Shown here: piece by piece, positions 1 through 7,936 of the stretch | Position numbering within the stretch: the stretch's first letter is position 1 | How the letters are laid out: each line of letters begins with the position of its first letter | Assembly: GCA_903844135.1 (NCBI GenBank) | Contig: CAIMSN010000099.1 | Location: 1-55,952, forward strand | DNA from: an uncultured Rhodospirillales bacterium | Lineage (GTDB): Bacteria > Pseudomonadota > Alphaproteobacteria > Acetobacterales > Acetobacteraceae | Direction of reading: 5' to 3' | DNA: 55,952 nucleotides | The notes under the pieces: model-generated | Told to the model about the DNA's origin: nothing | The model's input: the letters and a program-made list of their open reading frames with translations, nothing else | Database searches by the model: none | Made by a program: the position numbers and the translations under genes

Positions 1-131
1 ACCAGGTAGCCGGCCATCACCGCATCGTCGATGCTGCCGTCGCACAGCGCGCGCACGAAGCGATGGCCGGTCGCCTGCGACCAGGCCGGCTCGCTGTCGC
101 GACGCAGCCGGTCGGTGAATCGCTCGGTCAT
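1..131 (-). CDS. TenA/thiaminase-II-like protein, N-terminal 43 residues only
   Basis: Reading right to left from ATG at 131, the visible protein starts MTERFTDRLRRDSEPAW and continues with HRFVRALCDGS and a MAGYLV segment. This matches the N-terminal helix pattern of TenA-family proteins (a W, then H-x-F-V, then a D-G-x-I/L element, then the YL of the QDY segment). TenA proteins hydrolyse aminopyrimidines for thiamine salvage. The gene leaves the window at its left edge, so the catalytic residues are not visible. The start ATG overlaps the vapC stop (ATGA), suggesting translational coupling. A PqqC-like or other haem-oxygenase-fold protein is an alternative. Confidence 0.6.
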   Translation of the reverse strand, partial: MTERFTDRLRRDSEPAWSQATGHRFVRALCDGSIDDAVMAGYL

Positions 132-541
132 GCGCCCTCGCCCGCCAACCAGTCCTCCGACCGGAGCCCATCGACACGGCGGAATTCCCGCAGATTGCCG
201 GTGACCACCACGAGCCCGCGGCTTCTCGCATGGCCTGCGATCATCAGGTCGTACGGTCCGATCACGGCACCGCCGCGTTCGAGCTCGGCGCGGACGTTGG
301 CGGTATGAGCGGCGGCGTCATCGTCGAACGGCAGCACGACAAGGCGGGCAGCGAACCGCTCGACCTGCTGCCTGGTCTCGGCGGGACGACTGGAGCGTTC
401 GGCGCCGTAGAGCAGTTCGTAGAGCACGACGTCGGAGATGCAGAGTCCGGCCGCCTCGATGTTGAACCTGGCGCGCAGTCCTGCCGGCCGGTCGCGGATC
501 ACCCGGATGCAGAGATCGGTGTCCAGCAGGTAGCGCAGCAT
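128..541 (-). CDS. vapC: PIN-domain ribonuclease toxin (VapC family)
   Basis: A 137-residue PIN-domain protein, the normal size for VapC. The acidic catalytic set is visible: D7 in LLDTD, E42 in LYELLYGAE, D98 in YDLMIAGHA, and the TGN/REF segment around residues 114-120. VapC toxins are Mg-dependent endoribonucleases, often cutting tRNA, and are held inactive by VapB. The ATG at 541 shares one base with the vapB stop (TGATG), and the stop shares four bases with the start of the downstream tenA-like gene (ATGA). The toxin therefore sits in the middle of a coupled series. Confidence 0.9.
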   Translation of the reverse strand: MLRYLLDTDLCIRVIRDRPAGLRARFNIEAAGLCISDVVLYELLYGAERSSRPAETRQQVERFAARLVVLPFDDDAAAHTANVRAELERGGAVIGPYDLMIAGHARSRGLVVVTGNLREFRRVDGLRSEDWLAGEGA

Positions 542-765
542 CAGAACCGATCGCGAACCTGCATCCCGGGCTGGTCGCGCTCGGCGAGATCGATCCCGGG
601 AGCGTCGAAGAAATCGTCCCAGAGCGACTCCGCCGGGACGATGACCCGCCGTGCGCCGTCGCGCAGGATCGCCACCTCGTGCACCGACGCGGTGAAGGCG
701 ACCGCCTTCGGCAGGCGAAGCGCTTGGGAGCGGTTGGACAGGAACAGGGTGGTGCGCGCTACCAT
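541..765 (-). CDS. vapB: VapB-type antitoxin, AbrB/SpoVT-like fold
   Basis: A 74-residue protein with the classic VapB N-terminus: a beta strand followed by the NRSQALRLPKAV DNA-binding motif. An acidic and aromatic tail (SLWDDFFDAPGI) probably wraps the toxin groove. It neutralises the adjacent VapC and, as in the family, should repress its own promoter. An imperfect inverted repeat (ATATCCC and GGGGTATAT, about 764-780) overlaps the start codon and is a possible operator. Only 20 bases separate it from the stop of the upstream transporter, so it can also be read from that operon. Confidence 0.88.
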   Translation of the reverse strand: MVARTTLFLSNRSQALRLPKAVAFTASVHEVAILRDGARRVIVPAESLWDDFFDAPGIDLAERDQPGMQVRDRF

Positions 766-785
766 ATCCCAGGGGTATATCCTTC

Positions 786-2084
786 TCAGGCCGAGCGTAA
801 AGCGGAAACCGCGCGCCGGCGCGCGGCCGGGATCGCGGCCAGCGTCGCCAGCAGGCCGATCGCCGCCGCCAGGGTCAGCCAGGCGCCGGGCATGGCAGGG
901 TTCCCGGTCGCCCGGATCGCCAGGCTGCAGACCAGCGGGGTGGCGCCGCCGAAGATCGCCACCGCCAGGCTGTAGGCAAGCGAGAAGCCGGCGCTCCTGG
1001 CGCGGGCCGGCACCAGCTCGGTGAGAAAGACCACCATCGCGCCGTTATAGAGCCCGTACAGCGCCGACAGGACCAGTTCGGCGGTCAGCAGGCGCGAGAA
1101 GGACGGCGCTTCGGTCACCCACCAGAGCAGCGGATAGGCCAGCAGCAGCAGGGCGATCGTGCTGGCCAGCAGGATCGACGGGCGGCCGATCCGGTCCGAC
1201 AGCGCGCCGGAGACCGGCAGCCAGACCAGGTTCGACAGGCCGACGCACAGCGTGACCGCCAGCACCGCGCCGGCCGGCAGGTGCAGCGCGGAGCGGCCGA
1301 AGGTCGGGGTGTAGACCGTGATCAGGTAGAAGCTGACGGTGGTGGTGGTCACCAGGCCCATGCCGGTCAGGACGATGCCGGCCTCGGAGCGCAGGGCGCG
1401 CAGGATCTCCGACAGGGTCGGCGGATGGTCGCGCCCGGCCTCGAAATCCGGTGTTTCCCGGAGGCCGCGCCGCAGCACCAGCAGCACCGGGACGATCAGG
1501 CAGCCGATCAGCAGCGGCACGCGCCAGCCCCAGTCGCGCATCTGGCCGGGCGAGAGCAGGCCGGACAGCAGCGCGCCGAGGCCGGCGGCGGCGATCACCG
1601 CCACCTGCTGGCTGGCGGACTGGAACGAGACGAAGAAGCCCTTGCGGCCGGCCGGCGCGATCTCGGCCAGATAGACCGACACGCCGCCGAGCTCGACGCC
1701 GGCGGAAAAGCCTTGCAGCAGCCGCGCCGACAGCACCGCCAGCGGCGCCACCATGCCGATCCTGGCGTAGGACGGCATCAGCGCCAGCACCATTGTGCCG
1801 ACCGACATCAGCCCGAGCGTCAGCAGCAACCCGGCCCGCCTGCCATGGCGGTCGAGCCAGGCGCCGAGGATCAGCGCGCCCAGCGGACGCATCAGGAACG
1901 CCGCCCAGAAGGTGGCGAAGCTGGCCATCAGCGAGACGAACGGGTCCTGCGACGGGAAGAACGCCGCCCCGATCGGGCCGGCATAGAAGCCGAACACGAT
2001 GAAATCGTACATCTCGAGGAAATTGCCGCTGGCCACCCGCAGGATCGCCAGCGCCCCGTCATCCCCGGCCGTGTCAGCCCTCAC
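786..2084 (-). CDS. MFS transporter, metabolite:H+ symporter (MHS) family
   Basis: A 432-residue inner-membrane protein with 12 predicted hydrophobic segments. The N-terminal SGNFLEMYDFIVFGFYAG motif and the loop 2-3 motif LDRHGRRAG are typical of the MHS family (citrate, tricarballylate, alpha-ketoglutarate, proline/betaine symporters). The similarity looks closest to citrate/tricarballylate permeases, but the substrate cannot be fixed from sequence. The start is taken as GTG at 2084, because the family motif lies about 25 residues from it and the GTGA overlaps the ccrM stop by four bases. Translation with ccrM is therefore probably coupled. Confidence 0.85.
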   Translation of the reverse strand: MRADTAGDDGALAILRVASGNFLEMYDFIVFGFYAGPIGAAFFPSQDPFVSLMASFATFWAAFLMRPLGALILGAWLDRHGRRAGLLLTLGLMSVGTMVLALMPSYARIGMVAPLAVLSARLLQGFSAGVELGGVSVYLAEIAPAGRKGFFVSFQSASQQVAVIAAAGLGALLSGLLSPGQMRDWGWRVPLLIGCLIVPVLLVLRRGLRETPDFEAGRDHPPTLSEILRALRSEAGIVLTGMGLVTTTTVSFYLITVYTPTFGRSALHLPAGAVLAVTLCVGLSNLVWLPVSGALSDRIGRPSILLASTIALLLLAYPLLWWVTEAPSFSRLLTAELVLSALYGLYNGAMVVFLTELVPARARSAGFSLAYSLAVAIFGGATPLVCSLAIRATGNPAMPGAWLTLAAAIGLLATLAAIPAARRRAVSALRSA

Positions 2085-3166
2085 ACCGCCTCGTCATTGG
2101 CCACGACGATCGACTCGCCCCGCACCACATCGAGGGCGATCAACACCCCGTCGCGCTCGAAATGCCAGAACGTCCAGCCGTTGCAGGACGGCGCGTTGGT
2201 CAGCTCGGCGCCGAGCTTGTGGATCGAGCCGCGCCTGGAGCCGCTGACCAGGGTGCCGTCCGGCGCGACGATGGCGCTGACCCGCTTCTGCTTGTCGGTG
2301 ACGCGCGTGCCGGGCGGGACCAGCCCGCGCTCGACCAGGCTGCCGAACGGCACCCGCGGCGCGTCGCGCTTGGCCGGACTCGCCACCACGCTGTCCATCG
2401 GCAGCGGCCGTTCGCGCCGGAAGCGGCCGATCGCCGCCTCGGCATAGTCGGGATGACGTTCGATGCCGATGAAGCGACGGCGCAGGCGTCGGGCCATCGC
2501 CGCGGTGGTGCCGGTGCCGGTGAACGGATCGAGCACGATGTCGTCGATGCCGGTCGAGGCGAGCAGCACCCGGTGCAGCAGGCTTTCCGGCTTCTGGGTC
2601 GGGTGCAGCTTGAGCCCGTGCTGGTTGCGCAGCCGCTCGCCGCCGGTGCAGAGCGGCAGCAGCCAGTCGGAGCGCATCTGCACGTCGTCGTTCAGCGCCT
2701 TCATCGCGGCGTAGTTGAAGCGGTAGCGGCTCTCCCGTCCACGCGCCGCCCAGATCATGGTCTCGTGCGCGTTGGTGAAGCGACGGCCGCGGAAATTCGG
2801 CATCGGGTTGGATTTCCGCCAGACCACGTCGTTGAGGATCCAGAACCCGAGATCCTGCAGGATCGCGCCGATGCGGAAGATGTTGTGATAGGAGCCGATC
2901 ACCCAGAGGGTGGCGTCCTTGCGCATCAGCCGGCGCACCTCGGTGAGCCAGTCGCGGGTGAAGCGGTCATAGTCGGCGTAGTCGCCGAACTTGTCCCAGT
3001 CGTCGTCGACGCCGTCGACCAGGCTGTCGTCCGGGCGGCGCAGCTCGCCGCGAAGCTGCAGGTTGTACGGCGGATCGGCGAACACGCAATCGACCGAGCC
3101 GGCCGGCAGCAGCCGCATCAGCTCGATGCAGTCGCCGAGCAGGATCTGGTCGAGCGGCAGCTCCAT
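2081..3166 (-). CDS. ccrM: Cell-cycle DNA adenine methyltransferase CcrM (GANTC)
   Basis: From ATG at 3166 the protein has 361 residues, close to Caulobacter CcrM (358). It is a beta-class N6-adenine methyltransferase with catalytic motif DPPYNLQL first, then WVIGSYHNIFR, WRKSNPMPNFRGRRF, HPTQKPE and the AdoMet motif DPFTGTGTT. The C-terminal RAMA-like domain (VPFGSLVERGL, then SIHKLGAELTNAPSCNGW) is diagnostic of CcrM. It methylates GANTC after replication and so times cell-cycle genes. The rnhB-ccrM order is conserved in alphaproteobacteria. An in-frame GTG at 3181 is an alternative start. The ORF stays open further upstream, but that part lies inside rnhB. Confidence 0.95.
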   Translation of the reverse strand: MELPLDQILLGDCIELMRLLPAGSVDCVFADPPYNLQLRGELRRPDDSLVDGVDDDWDKFGDYADYDRFTRDWLTEVRRLMRKDATLWVIGSYHNIFRIGAILQDLGFWILNDVVWRKSNPMPNFRGRRFTNAHETMIWAARGRESRYRFNYAAMKALNDDVQMRSDWLLPLCTGGERLRNQHGLKLHPTQKPESLLHRVLLASTGIDDIVLDPFTGTGTTAAMARRLRRRFIGIERHPDYAEAAIGRFRRERPLPMDSVVASPAKRDAPRVPFGSLVERGLVPPGTRVTDKQKRVSAIVAPDGTLVSGSRRGSIHKLGAELTNAPSCNGWTFWHFERDGVLIALDVVRGESIVVANDEAV

Positions 3167-3203
3167 CGCCGGGTCGATCACGGCGCGCTGTCGAGCGGCC
3201 GGC

Positions 3204-3860
3204 TCATGCCGCCCGGCTCTCAGCCCGGCTTGCGATCGGCGGTTCGAGCAGCAGTGCGAGCTGCCGCACCGTGCCGAACCCGGCGCGATGGTGCCGGGTT
3301 GCCCCCAGAGCCTGCAGCGCGTCGCGATGGGTCGCTGTACCGTAGCCGGCGTTGCGCTCCCAGCCATAGGACGGGAACCGAAGCGCCAGCCGGCCCATCA
3401 GCCGGTCGCGGGTCACCTTGGCCACGATCGAGGCGGCGGCGATCGACAGGCATTGCGCGTCGCCGCCGATCACCGCCTCCGTCCTGCAGGGCAGCGCCGG
3501 GCAGCGATTGCCGTCCACCAGCACCAGGTCCGGACGCCGGCGCAGGCGGGAAACGGCGCGGGTCATCGCCAGCATGGCGGCGTGCAGGATGTTCAGCCGT
3601 TCGATCTCGCGGACCGACGCCGCGGCGACGCCGATCTCGATGCCGGGACAGGCGAGCAGCGCCGTGAATGCCACCATCCTGGCCTCGGCGGAGAGTTTCT
3701 TGGAATCGTCCAGCAGCACGGCGAGGCTGCGGCTTGGCGGGCTGGCGAACATCACCGACGCTGCCACCACCGGACCTGCGAGCGGTCCGCGGCCGGCCTC
3801 GTCGACCCCGGCGACCAGGCCGCCATGTCCAGCCTCTCGCCTGTAATGCGGCATCGCCAT
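3204..3860 (-). CDS. rnhB: Ribonuclease HII
   Basis: RNase HII cleaves the RNA strand of RNA-DNA hybrids and removes single ribonucleotides from DNA. The defining motif [17 protein letters not shown] supplies the first Asp-Glu pair. SKKLSAEAR, the DG in LVDGNR, and [14 protein letters not shown] follow in the family order. ATG codons at 3860 and 3854 both give a protein of about 216-218 residues. The open frame continues to 3953, but that extension has no family similarity. The stop overlaps ATG at 3207, which opens a nine-codon frame leading to ccrM. Confidence 0.93.
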   Translation of the reverse strand: MAMPHYRREAGHGGLVAGVDEAGRGPLAGPVVAASVMFASPPSRSLAVLLDDSKKLSAEARMVAFTALLACPGIEIGVAAASVREIERLNILHAAMLAMTRAVSRLRRRPDLVLVDGNRCPALPCRTEAVIGGDAQCLSIAAASIVAKVTRDRLMGRLALRFPSYGWERNAGYGTATHRDALQALGATRHHRAGFGTVRQLALLLEPPIASRAESRAA

Positions 3861-3939
3861 CCCCGGAGGCGGCGGCGCCGACCCGCAAAGTGCGAGTCGC
3901 CACGCGATTCGGCCGCTGCCCCAGGAAAACCATCTTTGG

Positions 3940-3964
3940 CCCGGCGCTGGCAAGCAGCGCCGGG
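3940..3964 (-). terminator. Strong hairpin between csbD-like gene and rnhB
   Basis: Perfect 10-bp inverted repeat CCCGGCGCTG / CAGCGCCGGG with a 5-base loop. No run of T follows on the minus strand, so it is only a possible terminator or mRNA stabiliser separating the csbD-like transcript from rnhB-ccrM. Confidence 0.4.
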
Positions 3965-4040
3965 TAACAGCGGTCGGGGTTTTCCGGCCCTGTGACCCCG
4001 CGGACTCAGTCCGGGACGCGACGCCGGCGCTGCCCGAGGG

Positions 4041-4319
4041 TCAGCGCGAGGGCGTCAGCAGCAGGCCGAGCAGGAAACCGGCGCCGAGTCCGATGCCGAT
4101 CGACGCCAGCGGATAGTCGCGGACGAGCTCGGCCGCCTCCTCGACCTGCTCGCGCGCCTGATCGAGCAGGCCGCCATATTCCTGTTCGACGTAGCCCTGC
4201 GCCTGGTCGAACTTGCCTTCCGCCTGGAGCCCGAGATCGCCGGTGAGGCCGCCGGCGGCATCCTTCAGCTTGCCCACGCCGTCGGTGACGGCCCCCTTGA
4301 TCTCGTGCTTGTCGACCAT
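4041..4319 (-). CDS. CsbD-like stress protein with C-terminal glycine-zipper segment
   Basis: A 92-residue protein. The N-terminal half (DKHEIKGAVTDGVGKLKDA, then TGDLGLQAEGKFDQAQG) matches the CsbD family of stress-induced small proteins. The C-terminal half carries an acidic helix and a hydrophobic segment (PLASIGIGLGAGFLLGLLL) like the membrane anchor of ElaB/YqjD proteins. ATG at 4319 is chosen because GGGAG lies eight bases upstream; ATG at 4325 is too close to it. A paralogue with the same layout lies at 20667-20918. The molecular role of the family is not known. Confidence 0.82.
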   Translation of the reverse strand: MVDKHEIKGAVTDGVGKLKDAAGGLTGDLGLQAEGKFDQAQGYVEQEYGGLLDQAREQVEEAAELVRDYPLASIGIGLGAGFLLGLLLTPSR

Positions 4320-4452
4320 CGTCATGGCTCCCGCTTCGCGTTCGTGTCCGCGATGAAACGGCAGGCCGGCCCGCCGGGTTGCACGGGGTTCCCAAGGCAC
4401 GGGCCCAAGCCACGGGTTGCATCCGCGCCGCATCCGTCGATGCTGTCGAACG

Positions 4453-5871
4453 ATGAGTCTCCGCCGCAGCAGCCTGACCCGCGAGGCCCGCACCACGGCG
4501 CTGATCGTCGCCAGCGCCCTGCTGATGGAGCAGCTCGACTCGACCGTGCTGACCACGGCGCTGCCGGCGATGGCACGCTCGTTCGCGATCGATCCGGTGC
4601 ATCTCAGCGTGGCACTGACCTCCTACCTGGTCAGCCTGGCGGTGTTCATCCCGGCCAGCGGTCGGGTGGCGGATCGGTTCGGCAGCCGCACCGTGTTCCG
4701 CGCCGCGATCATCCTGTTCACGCTCGGCTCGGTGCTGTGCGCGGCGTCGCAGTCGCTGGGTTTCCTGGTCGGCGCGCGTCTGCTGCAGGGCGCCGGGGGT
4801 GCGATGATGGTGCCGGTCGGCAGGCTGGTGCTGATGCGCAGCGTCGACAAGAGCGAGCTGGTCAGCGCGATGTTCTGGCTGCTGATGCCGGCCACGGTCG
4901 GGCCGCTGCTCGGGCCGCCGGTGGGCGGCTTCCTGACCACCTATCTGTCCTGGCGCTGGATCTTCATCATCAACGTGCCGATCGGGCTGCTCGGCATCGT
5001 GCTGACGACGCGGTTCATTCCGCAAATGCGCGAGACGACGCGGATCCCGTTCGACCTGGTCGGGATGGTGCTGTCCGGCGTGTCGCTGGCCAGCCTGGTG
5101 TTCGGCGTCGAACTGGCCAGCCACGGCAGGGCCAGCCTGGTGGAGACGATTCTGTTCCTGGGCGCCGGCATCGGCGCGGGACTCTGGTATCTGCTGCATG
5201 CGCGCCGCATCGCGCATCCGATCCTGGATTTCACCCTGATGCGGATTCCCACCTTCCGGCTGTCGATCCTCAGCGGCTCGGCGACCAGGATCGTGGTCGG
5301 TGGTTCGCCGTTCCTGGTGCCGTCGATGCTGCAGCTCGGGTTCGGCCTGTCCGCGGCGCAGAGCGGGCTGATCACCTTCACCGGCACGATCGGCGCGTTC
5401 CTGATGCGGCTGGGCGCCAAGCGCGTGCTGCGCAGCTACGGCTACCGCAGCGTCATGACGCTGAACGCCGCCAGCGCCTGCGTGCTGACCCTGGCCTGCG
5501 CCGCGTTCCGCCCGGGCTGGCCGTTCTGGGTGCTGTCGGCGATCCTGTTCCTGGGCGGGTTCGCCAACGCGCTGCAATTCACCTCGCTGAACACCATCGC
5601 CTATGCCGACATGCCGAAGGAGCGCATGAGTGCCGCGACCAGCTTCTACACCACGTTCCAGCAGCTCACCCTGACCCTGGGCATCTCGGTCGCCGCGACC
5701 GCTTTGTCGGTCTCGCAGGCGCTGCGTCATCATGACGGCGTTCGACTGGCCGATTTCAGCTCCGCGTTCGTGACGATCGGGCTGATCTCGATCCTGGCGA
5801 TCCCGTCCGCCTACCGGCTGCGCGCCGACGCCGGCGCGGAGCTGAGCGGGCATCGCGCCCGGGCGGACTGA
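4453..5871 (+). CDS. MFS multidrug exporter, DHA2 (EmrB/QacA-like) family
   Basis: A 472-residue inner-membrane protein with about 14 hydrophobic segments. Family marks include LDSTVLTTALPAM in the first segment, SGRVADRFGSR (motif A) after the second, LLQGAGGAMMVPVGRLVLMR, and PATVGPLLGPPVGGFL (motif C of drug/H+ antiporters). It should export hydrophobic compounds against protons. ATG at 4453 is preferred over the in-frame ATG at 4417, which adds a non-conserved arginine-rich stretch. It is divergent from the csbD-like gene and convergent with hipA. No membrane fusion partner is adjacent. Confidence 0.88.
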   Translation: MSLRRSSLTREARTTALIVASALLMEQLDSTVLTTALPAMARSFAIDPVHLSVALTSYLVSLAVFIPASGRVADRFGSRTVFRAAIILFTLGSVLCAASQSLGFLVGARLLQGAGGAMMVPVGRLVLMRSVDKSELVSAMFWLLMPATVGPLLGPPVGGFLTTYLSWRWIFIINVPIGLLGIVLTTRFIPQMRETTRIPFDLVGMVLSGVSLASLVFGVELASHGRASLVETILFLGAGIGAGLWYLLHARRIAHPILDFTLMRIPTFRLSILSGSATRIVVGGSPFLVPSMLQLGFGLSAAQSGLITFTGTIGAFLMRLGAKRVLRSYGYRSVMTLNAASACVLTLACAAFRPGWPFWVLSAILFLGGFANALQFTSLNTIAYADMPKERMSAATSFYTTFQQLTLTLGISVAATALSVSQALRHHDGVRLADFSSAFVTIGLISILAIPSAYRLRADAGAELSGHRARAD

Positions 5872-5903
5872 AAGACCTCTCCAGACGAAGCCAGGGTGTG
5901 GCG

Positions 5904-7232
5904 TCAGGCACGAGATCCGCTCGAGAGAGCATCGGAGACGAGCCGGGTGCGATGCCTGACGGCGGTCATGAGCGACGTCATGAGCTGGTCGGGAAAACCG
6001 TTCGGCAGAGCCGCGAGGGCGGCCTCTGCCTGCCTCACCGCATTTGCCGCGATGTCTTCGAAGATCGCCCTCGTCGCCGGGAGTCCGACACCGGCGAGAT
6101 CAGCCGTCTGGATGAAGTGACGCGGTACGATGTCGTGGATGGCGTAATGGCGATTGGTCCCGACCGACATCGCGAGCTTGAATGTCTTGTGCAAGATCCG
6201 GCCTGCATCGAGACTGGGCTGCGCGGACAGGACATCGTAGAGCGGCGTCATGCGGAAGCGGCCGCCTGGACCGAGGAAAATGCTGAAATTCTTGGCTTGA
6301 CCGTCGGTCGCGCCAAGCATCCAGAACAGGATACTGGCGCGCATGACGGTCGCGATGTCGGCGTCCGGCGTATCGCCGCCTTTCAGCAGGGTGATGATCT
6401 CCCGGATCCCGGGGCCACCGTCGGACTGGTATTTTCTGGTGGGCGGGATCGACAGCGCCTGGCAGGTGTCCTCCTGCGGCAGGCGGAGCAACCGTCCGTC
6501 CTGTGTCCAAAGTCGGTCGAAGCGTTCGACGACGAGCGTACGGCGTCCGGCGAAATCCGCGATCTCGACCGTCGCGGTGGGGACGCCGAACGCGTCCAGC
6601 AGCTTCAGGCAGAGATACTCGTTCTCGACGCTGTCGGAGAGGTCGATGCCGTTCGGCAACCGACCGATCTGCGGCTTGAGGATATGGGTGGTGGCGGTGG
6701 TGCCCGTCGGCTTGAACCAACGGCCGTCCTTGCGCAGCAGGGCCGTTTTCTCCTGTGCGCCAGCAATGGAAATCCTGAAACCTTCATCCGCGCCCATGCC
6801 GAGCGGCGCGGCGGCGAGATTGTTGACGATCTCCGCGACCTCGTCGTCGCCGACCGGCCTGCCATCGATCCGCCCGGCGGTGCCGGGATCGGCGCCATCG
6901 GGCAGGAATTGCAGGGCGCCGACGCAGTCCTGGCCGAGAGCGGTCAGCAGGCTGAAGGCGTCGGTGCCGTTCGCACCGACGCGCTCGGCGATGCGCTTGC
7001 GGATCGGATCGCTGTCCGGCAGCAGGTTGTCGAACACGTTGACGACCGGGGTGCCGACATAGCGATCCTCGCGCAGCGGGAGCGATATCGACACCGGGAA
7101 CGCGGCAGCCCAGTCCAGCCAGTCGCGTCCATACCGAAACTCGATCGCGCCGGTGGCCTCGCGACGCAGCACGCCGACAGGGCGGCTGTTCATGAACACG
7201 TTCAGCGGAACGTGCGCGCGCTTTCGTACCAT
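5904..7232 (-). CDS. hipA: HipA-type serine/threonine kinase toxin
   Basis: A 442-residue protein strikingly like E. coli HipA along its whole length. S155 in the ISIAGAQEKTALL loop corresponds to the autophosphorylated serine. THILKP, VENEYLCLKLL and LVVERFDR form the ATP-binding part. RLPQEDTCQAL and KYQSDGGPGI follow, then catalytic D310 in GATDGQAKNFSIF and metal-binding D333 in LYDVLS. E. coli HipA phosphorylates glutamyl-tRNA synthetase and causes persistence. One oddity is Q312 where HipA proteins usually have His (DGHAKN). The start overlaps the hipB stop (TGATG). Confidence 0.95.
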   Translation of the reverse strand: MVRKRAHVPLNVFMNSRPVGVLRREATGAIEFRYGRDWLDWAAAFPVSISLPLREDRYVGTPVVNVFDNLLPDSDPIRKRIAERVGANGTDAFSLLTALGQDCVGALQFLPDGADPGTAGRIDGRPVGDDEVAEIVNNLAAAPLGMGADEGFRISIAGAQEKTALLRKDGRWFKPTGTTATTHILKPQIGRLPNGIDLSDSVENEYLCLKLLDAFGVPTATVEIADFAGRRTLVVERFDRLWTQDGRLLRLPQEDTCQALSIPPTRKYQSDGGPGIREIITLLKGGDTPDADIATVMRASILFWMLGATDGQAKNFSIFLGPGGRFRMTPLYDVLSAQPSLDAGRILHKTFKLAMSVGTNRHYAIHDIVPRHFIQTADLAGVGLPATRAIFEDIAANAVRQAEAALAALPNGFPDQLMTSLMTAVRHRTRLVSDALSSGSRA

Positions 7233-7486
7233 CAGAACAGGTCCTCGAGGTCAGCCGCGCTGCTCCGGCTGCGCGGCCGGACGACCAGTTCCAACTGGAG
7301 CGCCGAAAGGGCTTCCATAAGGGTGCGCAGTTGGATGGCGGGTTCCCCGGCTTCGAGACGTGAGACCGTGCCCTGCCGCAAGCCGGTCTGCTCGCCGAGC
7401 GAAGCCTGGCTCAGCCTTGCCTGTTTACGGGCGCGGCGCAGGATGGCGCCGAGTTGTTTCTCGGTGCGGGCGATCTGCTCGGTCAT
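7232..7486 (-). CDS. hipB: HipB-type antitoxin, helix-turn-helix repressor
   Basis: An 84-residue Xre-family protein with the helix-turn-helix AGLSQASLGEQTGLRQGTVSRLE region (residues about 26-47), followed by an IQLRTLMEALSALQLELVV strand as in HipB. It binds HipA and represses the operon. ATG at 7486 is chosen because GGAAG lies six bases upstream. The upstream in-frame ATG at 7528 would place the N-terminus across the first operator-like palindrome. The tail (AADLEDLF) is acidic and hydrophobic, like the HipB C-terminus that engages HipA. Confidence 0.93.
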   Translation of the reverse strand: MTEQIARTEKQLGAILRRARKQARLSQASLGEQTGLRQGTVSRLEAGEPAIQLRTLMEALSALQLELVVRPRSRSSAADLEDLF

Positions 7487-7507
7487 GACGGTCTTCCGAT
7501 GACGACG

Positions 7508-7601
7508 ATACGCATTAGCGTATATCACATCAATAACCGCAATCGCGTATAAACCGGCATACGCGATACCGTATAAAGGCTTTTTATACGCGACTCAGTA
7601 T
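7508..7601 (-). promoter_or_regulatory. Array of four HipB operator-like sites
   Basis: Three copies of ATAC-N8-GTAT lie at 7508-7523, 7559-7574 and 7586-7601, and a degenerate copy (AACC-N8-GTAT) lies at 7535-7550. In all four the N8 begins with GC. Start-to-start spacings are 27, 24 and 27 bases. E. coli hipBA is controlled by HipB at four TATCC-N8-GGATA operators, so the half-site and 8-base spacer layout is the same with a different core base. The block lies directly upstream of hipB. Confidence 0.75.
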
Positions 7602-7610
7602 AGAGGCAGC

Positions 7611-7936
7611 GAGACCGTTCGGAAACGTGTCCTGGCGAGTCAGAGGCGGCGCGTCAGCGACGCCGGCCGCGGGTGAAACACGAGCACCGGAGCGGAGCGG
7701 CCTCCAGGCCGTAAGGCAAGTCGGTCTCCGCCTTCCTTATCGGTTGAAAAGGGACCCCACAGACGACGGAGAGACCGTTCGGAAACGTGTCCTGGCGAGT
7801 CAGAGGCGGCGCGAACGCGACGCCGGCCGCGGGTGAAACGCGAGCACCGGAGCGGAGCGGCCTCCAGGCCGTGAGCACAGGAGCGCAGCGGTTCGCCCGC
7901 GGATGACCGCCAGGGCGCGTTTCCGAACGGTCTCTC
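7611..7936. repeat. Intergenic repeat block with 17-19-bp inverted ends (MITE-like)
   Basis: This fills the gene-free stretch between hipB and the flavin dehydrogenase. A 102-base unit occurs twice in direct orientation (7611-7712 and 7771-7872) with about four mismatches. Both copies begin GAGACCGTTCGGAAACG. The exact reverse complement of that 17-mer lies at 7918-7934, and for the second copy the match extends to 19 bases (7769-7787 and 7918-7936), just reaching the stop codon of the dehydrogenase. No transposase and no clear target-site duplication are visible. Open frames across it are low-complexity and read as shadows. Confidence 0.75.

Noticed and set aside
4006..5853. 615-residue open frame antisense to the DHA2 exporter
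   Set aside because: Rich in Gln, Arg, Asp and His with no domain; a third-position GC shadow of the real gene.
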